Shown here piece after piece: positions 1-5,375 of a stretch of DNA of 12,625 bases. Positions within the stretch are counted from its first letter, which is position 1. Each line of letters starts with the position of its first letter. The notes below the pieces were generated by a model. The model ran no database searches and was not told the DNA's origin. It was given only the letters and a program-made list of their open reading frames with translations. A program made the position numbers and the translations under genes. The DNA comes from JBAXTU01 sp037130015 (GTDB taxonomy: Bacteria > Patescibacteriota > Patescibacteriia > 2-01-FULL-39-33): NCBI GenBank assembly GCA_037130015.1, contig JBAXTU010000022.1:1-12625 (forward strand), read 5' to 3'.

Positions 1-2
1 AT

Positions 3-71
3 CTGAATAATTCTAATTCTAATCCTAATACTGAAAATAAAGATCCATGTGGAACCTGCATGATTCTATGA
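3..71 (+). CDS. C-terminal end of an unidentified plus-strand gene (partial)
   Basis: An open frame enters from the left edge and reads about 22 codons to a TGA at 69-71. The tail is rich in Asn and Ser and ends DPCGTCMIL, with a CxxC pair six residues from the C-terminus. A stop followed at once by a terminator-like palindrome on the same strand, convergent with rbfA, is what a real gene end looks like, and the composition (Asn/Ser/Thr spacer, then a Cys pair) looks protein-like. The fragment is too short to assign a family, and the frame could be open by chance in AT-rich DNA. The rest of the gene lies outside the window. Confidence 0.45.
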   Translation: MNNSNSNPNTENKDPCGTCMIL

Positions 72-93
72 TGAAAATATTTTCATCATATTT
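67..93 (+). terminator. Palindromic terminator for the plus-strand gene ending at 71
   Basis: Positions 67-78 and 79-90 are exact reverse complements (24-bp perfect palindrome, centre AAAATATTTT), followed by TTT. It overlaps the stop codon of the partial gene. The stem is AT-rich and the T-run is short, so it may be weak. A second, imperfect AT-rich hairpin (110-120 with 124-133, one bulged A) follows. Confidence 0.5.
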
Positions 94-146
94 ATACGCA
101 TATGCATACTTATAAAAATCTTTGATTTTATAAATATTTTCTAACA

Positions 147-176
147 TAAAAAAATTATACTGATTGATCAGTATAA
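147..176 (-). terminator. Intrinsic terminator of the infB-rbfA operon
   Basis: On the minus strand a perfect 10-bp stem (155-164 with 167-176, two-base centre) is followed directly by seven T (148-154 are A on the plus strand). It lies 30 bases beyond the rbfA stop. The stem is AT-rich, but its position and the T-run make the call good. Confidence 0.7.
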
Positions 177-206
177 CGTAATATCCCTCTTATGTCAAAT
201 ATATGC

Positions 207-539
207 TTATTGCAAATTATCCAACAACCGATCCAACTCCGCAACCTTTTCACCGATTTCATCAATTAAAAAAATCAATTTTGGCGTACGGCGTAAAACA
301 ATTTCTTGTCCCAAAAGTTTTTGCAAATTGCCACGGCCATTTATTAAAATTTTCATGGCTTCTTTTTTTTGTTCTGTCGGCATTACACTTACAAATATTT
401 TAGCCGAAGACAAATCAGGCGAAACCGAGACACTAGTAATAGTAATTAGAGTGCCAAGTGGTAATTCCAATTCTTGGAGCATTAATTGCCCTAATTTCTG
501 ACCAACAAGCTCATTAACTTTTATAATTCTGTCCGACAT
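207..539 (-). CDS. rbfA: Ribosome-binding factor A
   Basis: The 110-residue product is a cytoplasmic RbfA, a KH-fold protein that binds the 30S subunit near helix 1 of 16S rRNA during late maturation and cold adaptation. The family pattern is visible: an N-terminal helix starting with an Arg/Lys segment, the ITITSVSVSPDLSSAKIFVSV strand region (residues about 32-52), a helix of the NLQKLLGQEIVLR type, then RRTPKLIFLID (about 83-93). The length is normal for a short RbfA without the basic C-terminal extension. It starts three bases after the infB stop, without a visible Shine-Dalgarno sequence but with AAAATATG at the start, so it is probably read from the infB message. A terminator follows. 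Confidence 0.93.
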   Translation of the reverse strand: MSDRIIKVNELVGQKLGQLMLQELELPLGTLITITSVSVSPDLSSAKIFVSVMPTEQKKEAMKILINGRGNLQKLLGQEIVLRRTPKLIFLIDEIGEKVAELDRLLDNLQ

Positions 540-542
540 ATT

Positions 543-2525
543 TTATTTTGATTCTTGATAAAATTCCAAAACATCGCCGGCCTGAATGTTCACCTTGCCT
601 TCAAAATTAAGACCACATTCATGACCAGACAAAACCTTATCCACAATTTGGCGCGCGCTTTCTAATCTATTCACTTTGCCAGAACCCACGGCCTCACCGC
701 CACGCTCCACAATCACAGTATCACAAACAGCCAAATAACCATCAACTGCTCTGGCGCCAAGAATCATATTATTTGATTCACTTCTAAAAATTTTAATCAC
801 TTCGGCCTTGCCGATAAGCTGACGCGTCACTTCCAAATCTTTGAGTTCGCTCATGTCTTGTTTTACTTCTTCAATCAAATGATAAATGACTTCATAATAT
901 TTAATGGTCACTTTTTTCTCTCTGGCTAGTTCAGCAACATTAGTGGCTGGCTTGACATGAAAGCCAAAAATTTTGGCCTTGGATCCTTCAGCTTTGAGAA
1001 TATCAGACTCAGTAATAATACCCAGTCCTTTGCCGATAATTTTTATTTTTATTTCAGCTGTTTCCAGTTTGGCCAAACTTTCAATAATGGCTTCAACAGA
1101 ACCGAGCACATCACCTTTAATAATATAATTCAAAGATTTGCTTTTACCACTTTCGTCATTGCCACCGGAAAATTTGGTAGAAAAATCTTTGGCCTGTTTT
1201 TGTTTGTAATGTTTGATATCTTTATTTAATTCTTCTAATCCTCCAGCCACTTCAACCACACTGCCAACACCTGGAGCCAATTTTAAACCCAAAATTTTAG
1301 CTGGTGTACCAGGAGCAACTTGCAAAACATTTTCACCTATATAATCTTTGAGCGCTTTGACCTTGCCACAAAAACTGCCTTCCAGTGACAAAATATCACC
1401 GGGACGCAAAATTCCTGCTTGCACCAAAATAGTGGCTACCGGGCCTTCGCCCTTGTCCACATGCGATTCAATAATAGTGCCAATAGCCAGTCTGCTTGGA
1501 TCAGCCATAATAGTATCTTTGTTCATTTCAGCTACCAACAAAATTGTTTCTAATAAATCATCTATGCCTGTACCTTCTTTGGCCGAGACTGGCGCACAAA
1601 TAACATCACCGCCCCAATCCTCTGGCAACAAATTCAAATCAGCCAAATCTTTTTTGACTCTTTCAATATTGGCGTCTGGCTTGTCAATTTTATTTATGGC
1701 CACCACAAACGGCAGTTTGGCGTCTTGAATAATCTTGATGGCTTCTTTGGTTTGAGGTTGAATACTGTCATCAGCCGCAATTACCAAAATAGCAATATCA
1801 GCCACACGGGCGCCACGACTGCGCATGGCAGTAAAAGCTTCATGGCCAGGAGTATCTATGAAAGTTATTAATTTATTTTTTTTGTGAACTTGATAAGCAC
1901 CGATGTGCTGAGTGATGCCACCGCTTTCTGTGGCCACCACATCTGTTTTTCTGATAGCATCAAGAATTTTGGTCTTGCCATGATCAACATGACCCATGAC
2001 CACCACCACAGGAGGACGCGAAACAAAATTTTCAGCTGTATTGTTGGTTAAAATTTCTTTGAGACGTTCTTGGCTTTGGTCTGAGGCTTCACCCTGGGAA
2101 ACATTGTCATCAGCCACAATTTGAAAACCTAAATTTTCACCAATAATCATAGCCGTGTCAAAATCAATCCGTTCATTAATAGAGGTCAACACACCATTTT
2201 TCATCAATTCAACCATGACCTGATTGACAGGCAAGCCAAGCAAGGAAGCAAATTCACGCACCGTAATGACGTTTTGAACTTTGATTTCTTTTTTTGGCAA
2301 TTCAACACCATCAACACCAACACTTCGGCCACCGCGAATTTCAGCCAGTCTGGCTACTTCACGCTCTTGGCGTTCTTGACGGCGCCAAGATTCCATAATA
2401 CGATAAGCAATACGGTCATCAACTTTGATGGCTTTTCTGCCAATATCAAAACCTAGCGCTGGCAATTTTGTAAACAGCTCACTGGTGGTTGTTTTGAGTT
2501 GTCGTGCTAATTCCGTAACATTCAT
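543..2525 (-). CDS. infB: Translation initiation factor IF-2
   Basis: This 660-residue GTPase brings initiator tRNA to the 30S subunit and promotes subunit joining. Two IF2_N-type helical modules are visible (residues about 1-40 and 85-135). The G domain carries GHVDHGKT (178-185), GGITQHIGA (202-210), DTPGHEAF (224-231), NKID (278-281) and SAK (314-316). Domains II to IV follow, ending with the usual beta-barrel near VNIQAGDVLEFYQ. The long charged linker of enterobacterial IF-2 is missing, as is common in reduced genomes. I chose ATG 2525 over an in-frame TTG at 2570 because residues from MNVTELARQL onward match the family start and a promoter covers the upstream extension. rbfA follows after three bases; nusA and rimP, frequent neighbours elsewhere, are not in the window. 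Confidence 0.97.
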   Translation of the reverse strand: MNVTELARQLKTTTSELFTKLPALGFDIGRKAIKVDDRIAYRIMESWRRQERQEREVARLAEIRGGRSVGVDGVELPKKEIKVQNVITVREFASLLGLPVNQVMVELMKNGVLTSINERIDFDTAMIIGENLGFQIVADDNVSQGEASDQSQERLKEILTNNTAENFVSRPPVVVVMGHVDHGKTKILDAIRKTDVVATESGGITQHIGAYQVHKKNKLITFIDTPGHEAFTAMRSRGARVADIAILVIAADDSIQPQTKEAIKIIQDAKLPFVVAINKIDKPDANIERVKKDLADLNLLPEDWGGDVICAPVSAKEGTGIDDLLETILLVAEMNKDTIMADPSRLAIGTIIESHVDKGEGPVATILVQAGILRPGDILSLEGSFCGKVKALKDYIGENVLQVAPGTPAKILGLKLAPGVGSVVEVAGGLEELNKDIKHYKQKQAKDFSTKFSGGNDESGKSKSLNYIIKGDVLGSVEAIIESLAKLETAEIKIKIIGKGLGIITESDILKAEGSKAKIFGFHVKPATNVAELAREKKVTIKYYEVIYHLIEEVKQDMSELKDLEVTRQLIGKAEVIKIFRSESNNMILGARAVDGYLAVCDTVIVERGGEAVGSGKVNRLESARQIVDKVLSGHECGLNFEGKVNIQAGDVLEFYQESK

Positions 2526-2532
2526 GTTTTCA

Positions 2533-2561
2533 ATTCTACCACAAAACCAATATTTTTTCAA
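2533..2561 (-). promoter_or_regulatory. Promoter of infB-rbfA, predicted leaderless
   Basis: On the minus strand TTGAAA (2561-2556), a 17-base spacer and TAGAAT (2538-2533) form a good sigma-70-type promoter. The expected start point is about 2526, i.e. at or one base before the ATG at 2525. The transcript would then have essentially no 5' leader. Confidence 0.6.
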
Positions 2562-2573
2562 GGTTTTCAACCA

Positions 2574-2602
2574 TTGAAATAAAAAAGATTTTTTGCTATC
2601 AT
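2574..2602 (+). promoter_or_regulatory. Promoter of tRNA-Cys
   Basis: TTGAAA (2574-2579), a 17-base spacer and TATCAT (2597-2602) lie just before the tRNA. The expected start is near 2609, about 8 bases before the mature 5' end. It is back to back with the infB promoter; the two -35 boxes are 12 bases apart. Confidence 0.6.
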
Positions 2603-2616
2603 AACACTATCAAAAT

Positions 2617-2688
2617 GGTCACGTAGCCAAGTGGTAAGGCGACGGTCTGCAAAACCGTTATTCACCGGTTCGATCCCGGTCGTGACCT
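2617..2688 (+). tRNA. tRNA-Cys (anticodon GCA)
   Basis: A complete cloverleaf: acceptor GGTCACG (2617-2623) pairs with CGTGACC (2681-2687); anticodon stem ACGGT/ACCGT surrounds loop CTGCAAA with anticodon GCA at 2649-2651; T stem ACCGG/CCGGT surrounds TTCGATC. The discriminator is U (2688), the known identity base for cysteine. CCA is not encoded and must be added after transcription. It has its own promoter and is followed by a terminator. Confidence 0.97.
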
Positions 2689-2693
2689 TAAAT

Positions 2694-2723
2694 AAAAAAC
2701 TCTACCTATTGGCAGAGTTTTTT
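2694..2723. terminator. Bidirectional terminator between tRNA-Cys and the lysozyme-like gene
   Basis: The stem ACTCTACC / GGCAGAGT (2699-2706 with 2711-2718, loop TATT) is flanked by six A and six T, so it works in both directions. One position is A·C on the plus strand but G·U on the minus strand, so the hairpin is slightly better for the minus-strand gene, whose stop codon is three bases away. Confidence 0.8.
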
Positions 2724-2725
2724 AT

Positions 2726-3274
2726 TTACTTAATTCCGAATCTTCTGGCACAATACCAAGCCGACCAATTACCATCATGAAGCCGTTTTTTAATAACCCA
2801 CTTGGTGGCCGTTTTATAATCCAACTTATCAGCATCGGAAATACCGCGATGAATAGAATTTATCTGCCACAGTCCAAAATCTCTGGTGCCATTATAGTTA
2901 ACTCCGCTTATACTTTTAGCATTCCAACGACTTTCACAATTAACAATCAAATCAACTTCATGGGGATCAAGATTCGCCAGTTTGGCTTCATTTAAAACAT
3001 ACTCTCTAATTACTTCTTTAGTTTCTATTGGTTCTAAAACTGGAATCGTATTACTAACAACAGCTTCAACAATATTATCCCGACTATGATCTCCGGAAAA
3101 AATAATTGATTCATTATTAGAAATTACTACTTCGCGAGGAGTACTGCTTGGTTTTTGATAAATATCCAAAACTTGAGCATAAGCATACTGAGGAAACAAT
3201 AATTGCCAAATACAAATAGCCAAGCCAAAGGCTAAAATTTTCTTTTCTGTTTGGAGAGTGTTTATATTTTTCAT
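2726..3274 (-). CDS. Small secreted lysozyme-like / lytic transglycosylase-fold protein
   Basis: The 182-residue product has a signal peptide: short basic start (KNINTLQTEKK), hydrophobic core (residues about 12-27) and a likely cleavage near AYA-Q (32-34). A low-complexity spacer follows, then from about residue 85 a domain of the lysozyme/SLT fold. It shows a helix ending in CESRW (113-117), with Glu114 as presumed catalytic acid, and FGLWQINS (133-140), the counterpart of the GLMQI/GILQIN motif. Cys113 and Cys175 are the only Cys residues of the domain and could form a disulfide outside the membrane. The likely role is peptidoglycan cleavage during growth, division or contact with a host cell; which of these is not visible. 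Transcription is from a promoter at 3335-3363 through a terminator-like hairpin. Confidence 0.75.
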   Translation of the reverse strand: MKNINTLQTEKKILAFGLAICIWQLLFPQYAYAQVLDIYQKPSSTPREVVISNNESIIFSGDHSRDNIVEAVVSNTIPVLEPIETKEVIREYVLNEAKLANLDPHEVDLIVNCESRWNAKSISGVNYNGTRDFGLWQINSIHRGISDADKLDYKTATKWVIKKRLHDGNWSAWYCARRFGIK

Positions 3275-3282
3275 ATTTTAAA

Positions 3283-3315
3283 AACAAAAAACACCCTATC
3301 ATAAGATAGAGTGTT
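3283..3315 (-). terminator. Terminator-like hairpin in the leader of the lysozyme-like gene
   Basis: On the minus strand an 11-bp stem (3305-3315 with 3290-3300, loop of four) is followed by TTTTTTGTTTTT. The one non-Watson-Crick pair is G·U on the minus strand and C·A on the plus strand, and there is no T-run on the plus strand, so it acts on minus-strand RNA. It ends about 10 bases before the ATG at 3274. It could terminate the upstream tRNA-Gly transcript, attenuate the lysozyme-like gene, or both. Confidence 0.75.
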
Positions 3316-3334
3316 ATTGTTTATACAATATAGT

Positions 3335-3363
3335 ATATTAGCACCTTTAGTTCTTCTTGTCAA
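3335..3363 (-). promoter_or_regulatory. Strong promoter between tRNA-Gly and the leader hairpin
   Basis: TTGACA (3363-3358), a 17-base spacer and TAATAT (3340-3335) on the minus strand: a perfect -35 box and a near-perfect -10 box at ideal spacing. The expected start is about 3328, so RNA would begin some 13 bases before the hairpin at 3315-3290 and reach the lysozyme-like ATG only by reading through it. Confidence 0.75.
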
Positions 3364-3387
3364 GTACTAAAACATACAACAAAATTA

Positions 3388-3459
3388 AGCGGGTAAGGGG
3401 AGTCGAACCCCTGTCACGAGTTTGGAAAACTCGGATAATGACCGTTATATGATACCCGC
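3388..3459 (-). tRNA. tRNA-Gly (anticodon UCC)
   Basis: On the minus strand acceptor GCGGGTA pairs with TACCCGC (3453-3459 and 3389-3395). Anticodon stem CGAGT/ACTCG surrounds TTTCCAA with anticodon UCC (3424-3426), and T stem AGGGG/CCCCT surrounds TTCGACT. The discriminator is U (3388), usual for bacterial glycine tRNA, and no CCA is encoded. It closely resembles Escherichia coli tRNA-Gly(UCC) from memory. It lies 11 bases after the stop of the CDS at 3471 with no terminator and no convincing promoter between them, so it is probably cut out of that operon's transcript. Confidence 0.96.
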
Positions 3460-3470
3460 ACTTATTTTTT

Positions 3471-4010
3471 TTATTCAATACAGCAATCAATAGCTTTTTT
3501 GACCAACACGCCAAGCTTACCCATCACGCCTTTTTTTTCTTGATCATGGATATTTATGGCGCCATCGTCAATTTTTTTAACATCATCAGTAGAAATAACC
3601 TTCATATTAATACCCCAAAAGAGAGAATACAAATTATAAGCCTTAGCAAACAAATCCTGAGCTTCTTCTTTTCTACCTTGGCCAAGTGCCTTAGTGCCGA
3701 CTTCCATCAGTCGCATAGAAGCGGCCAATAAATGTTTAGAAATACACCAGACTTCACCTTCATACTCTTTGATAATTTTTTTGAGCAGTTCCTTGCGCAT
3801 TTCCCGCACTTCCTTGAGTAAATCAAAATATTCTGGCTTGTCGGTTTTGGCACCGGTAAAGAAAAAATGTTCTTCAATGCTCACTAAATTCATGATAGCA
3901 ATTGACAAATCCTCATCAGATGACAAATCCATTTTGTCCTGTTTTTTCATATCATCAACCTTTTCTATAAGTTGATTAATATTGCCAATTAATTTTTCGC
4001 TATTTTCCAT
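3471..4010 (-). CDS. Helical cytoplasmic protein of unknown function, third gene of the thiol-redox operon
   Basis: The 179-residue product has no signal peptide and no membrane segment. It is almost all predicted helix, strongly charged, with a central block (residues about 44-135) that looks conserved-like: SIEEHFFFTG, KEVREMRKELLKKI, EGEVWCISKHLLAASMRL, then KEEAQDLFAKAYNLYSLFWGI, which resembles a TPR-like or four-helix arrangement. Potential metal or thiol ligands are Glu46/Glu47/His48, Cys89 and His93, plus a Cys pair (176-177) at the C-terminus. I do not recognise a named family; my impression is that similar proteins occur in Patescibacteria. It starts two bases after the stop of the membrane protein gene and ends 11 bases before tRNA-Gly. 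Confidence 0.75.
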   Translation of the reverse strand: MENSEKLIGNINQLIEKVDDMKKQDKMDLSSDEDLSIAIMNLVSIEEHFFFTGAKTDKPEYFDLLKEVREMRKELLKKIIKEYEGEVWCISKHLLAASMRLMEVGTKALGQGRKEEAQDLFAKAYNLYSLFWGINMKVISTDDVKKIDDGAINIHDQEKKGVMGKLGVLVKKAIDCCIE

Positions 4011-4012
4011 AT

Positions 4013-4516
4013 TTATTTAGTTAAAAAATAAAATAAAATACTAAGTACTACCACCGGTATTATGGGCATAGCCACTTTTTGAAAAGGAAAATGAGCCTTA
4101 CCACCGTTTTTCTTTTTCAAATATGGATATAGCGCAGCTCCACCCCAAAATACTAAACTGCCAAAAAAGATGCCTAGTACCAATTTATCAACCCCCCAAA
4201 ACTTATTAAGAGGATGGCCTATAATTTCATTCCAATATAAAGGCGCCACTACCAATCCATAATAAGCCACAAATACGACCACTTGATCGCCTTTGAATTT
4301 TATATGCTTTCTACCCATCCAGTCAATAGTCCAAAAAACCAAGGCCAATAACAAGGCTCCAATCCATAATCCGGAAATAGTATCATCTATACCCAAAAAA
4401 CGTGATAAACCTAGTCCTGCGCCAACTGCCACCACACAAACAGGACAAACCGCCAAAGCCGGCCGAGCCGCTAAAACTGCCAACGGAACAAAAAATAGTA
4501 AAAATTTATTTTTCAT
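4013..4516 (-). CDS. Membrane protein with extracytoplasmic CPVC motif, unknown function
   Basis: The 167-residue product begins with a signal-like hydrophobic segment (residues about 4-22), directly followed by VCPVC (Cys24, Cys27), then VGAGLGLSRFLGIDD (31-45). Further membrane segments lie at about 47-65, 78-97, 110-128 and 146-165, giving four or five in all. A CxxC at the start of a membrane protein next to a thioredoxin-fold gene suggests a quinone- or thiol-linked redox partner, by analogy with DsbB/VKOR or CcdA systems. It lacks the extra cysteines and pattern needed to call either family. Gene spacing is two bases on each side, so it is cotranscribed with both neighbours. Confidence 0.75.
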   Translation of the reverse strand: MKNKFLLFFVPLAVLAARPALAVCPVCVVAVGAGLGLSRFLGIDDTISGLWIGALLLALVFWTIDWMGRKHIKFKGDQVVVFVAYYGLVVAPLYWNEIIGHPLNKFWGVDKLVLGIFFGSLVFWGGAALYPYLKKKNGGKAHFPFQKVAMPIIPVVVLSILFYFLTK

Positions 4517-4518
4517 AA

Positions 4519-4896
4519 TTATTGAATATTAGTTTTTTGTTTTAAAAAATTAATAATTGGTTCACTGCCGACTAAACAGGTTTTTCCATCCCAAAACAGA
4601 GGCACACCAATACTGTCTGTGGCAATACCGCAGATTTTAGCTTTGGCCACCAGATCCGCAGAATTGGAAGAATTACTCACTTCTTTTTTAACAAATGAAA
4701 CTTTACCGTCTATGCCATTGTCGGCAATAAACTTTTCAACAATTTGGCAGTGCGGACAAGTAGTGCTATAAAACAAAATCATACCACCATTTGTTTGATT
4801 GCCTTTTTTGGCCAAGGCCGTACCTGCCAAAATTGAAATGATACCTAGTACAAAAACAACAATCAAAATAACAGCAGTTTTTGTTGATTTATCCAT
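4519..4896 (-). CDS. Membrane-anchored thioredoxin-fold protein (CPHC)
   Basis: The 125-residue product has one N-terminal membrane anchor (residues about 7-29) and a small thioredoxin/glutaredoxin-like domain. Strand MILFYSTTCPHC carries the active site Cys47-Pro-His-Cys50, the dipeptide typical of DsbA-type and glutaredoxin-like oxidants, and Gly-Val-Pro99 is the expected cis-Pro loop facing it. Two further Cys (89 and 107) flank the cis-Pro. The domain should face outward and exchange disulfides with substrates or with the CPVC membrane protein encoded two bases downstream. It is the first gene of a three-gene operon and is divergent from the copper-sensing csoR gene. Oxidase, reductase or a metallochaperone role cannot be told apart from sequence. 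Confidence 0.82.
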   Translation of the reverse strand: MDKSTKTAVILIVVFVLGIISILAGTALAKKGNQTNGGMILFYSTTCPHCQIVEKFIADNGIDGKVSFVKKEVSNSSNSADLVAKAKICGIATDSIGVPLFWDGKTCLVGSEPIINFLKQKTNIQ

Positions 4897-4929
4897 AAAT
4901 TTTAAGTTATTAATAATAAAGATAAATAA

Positions 4930-4958
4930 ATTTTAACAGTTATTATGCCAAATGACAA
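4930..4958 (-). promoter_or_regulatory. Promoter of the thioredoxin-fold operon
   Basis: On the minus strand TTGTCA (4958-4953), a 17-base spacer and TAAAAT (4935-4930). The expected start is about 4923, giving a leader of some 27 AT-rich bases before the ATG at 4896. No copper-operator-like repeat overlaps it; the nearest is about 85 bases upstream, at the csoR promoter. Confidence 0.6.
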
Positions 4959-5007
4959 GCCAAACCATAATTAGATAACAAAACTTTTAATCTAAGTTAT
5001 CAACAGC

Positions 5008-5035
5008 TTGACAGGCTTTGGCAGACGAGTATAAT
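5008..5035 (+). promoter_or_regulatory. Promoter of the copper operon
   Basis: TTGACA (5008-5013), a 16-base spacer and TATAAT (5030-5035): both boxes match the consensus exactly. The expected start is near 5042, inside the adjoining inverted repeat. Such a promoter would be strong unless repressed, which fits a repressor-controlled detoxification operon. Confidence 0.8.
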
Positions 5036-5040
5036 TACAT

Positions 5041-5061
5041 TATACCCATACCCCAGGTATA
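5041..5061 (+). promoter_or_regulatory. Putative CsoR operator
   Basis: TATACC (5041-5046) and GGTATA (5056-5061) are inverted repeats. Nested inside is ATACC-CCA-GGTAT (5048-5060), and ATACCC occurs twice in direct orientation (5042-5047, 5048-5053). AT-flanked C/G tracts in inverted order are the general form of CsoR/RcnR-family operators. It sits on the predicted start point of the promoter before csoR, where bound repressor would block transcription. Confidence 0.6.
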
Positions 5062-5091
5062 GGTCAAGCAATAAAATAATAATTAAAAAAC

Positions 5092-5364
5092 ATGACTCCT
5101 AACAAAATTAAAACTCTCATCGCCCTCAAAAAGGCTCAAACCTTGATTGGCAAGATAATCAAGATGGAAGAAGACGGCGAGTATTGCATCAATATCATGC
5201 AACAAAATCTAGCTGTCATTGGCCTCCTAAAATCCTCCCACCAAATGATGATGGAAGGGCATCTCAATTCTTGCTTTAAAAATGCCATGGCGACCAGCAA
5301 CGAAAAACGCAAACAACAAATGATAGATGAAATTTTGCGAGTCAGCAAATTAAGCAATAAATAA
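5092..5364 (+). CDS. csoR: CsoR-family copper-sensing transcriptional repressor
   Basis: The 90-residue product is an all-helical metal-sensing repressor of the CsoR/RcnR (DUF156) family. The family core is clear: an ALKKAQTLIGKIIKMEEDGEYC helix pair, Q-rich NIMQQNLAVIGLLKSS, then GHLNSC. The three presumed Cu(I) ligands Cys32, His57 and Cys61 have the same spacing (25 and 4) as Cys36-His61-Cys65 of Mycobacterium tuberculosis CsoR. In the known mechanism Cu(I) binding releases the repressor from DNA. Gene context (HMA protein and CopA next) supports copper rather than nickel, formaldehyde or persulfide sensing. No Shine-Dalgarno sequence precedes the ATG, only an A-rich leader of about 50 bases that contains the operator-like site. 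Confidence 0.9.
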   Translation: MTPNKIKTLIALKKAQTLIGKIIKMEEDGEYCINIMQQNLAVIGLLKSSHQMMMEGHLNSCFKNAMATSNEKRKQQMIDEILRVSKLSNK

Positions 5365-5375
5365 TATAAACAAAT

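Noticed and set aside
1348..1728. Plus-strand frame of 126 codons inside infB
   Set aside because: It is antisense to the conserved GTPase and translation-factor domains, with Ser/Thr/Pro-rich composition typical of a shadow frame.
2526..2570. TTG start that would extend IF-2 by 15 residues
   Set aside because: The extension does not resemble an IF-2 N-terminus, the ATG at 2525 begins the family pattern, and the promoter boxes lie in the extension.
3305..3332. Riboswitch or T-box between the promoter and the lysozyme-like gene
   Set aside because: The leader is only about 55 bases and holds a single hairpin; no aptamer or T-box pattern fits.
3388..3459. Recoding of UGA to glycine, as in SR1/Gracilibacteria
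   Set aside because: The glycine tRNA has anticodon UCC, not UCA, and TGA works as a stop in the ATGA overlaps at 10090 and 10530.
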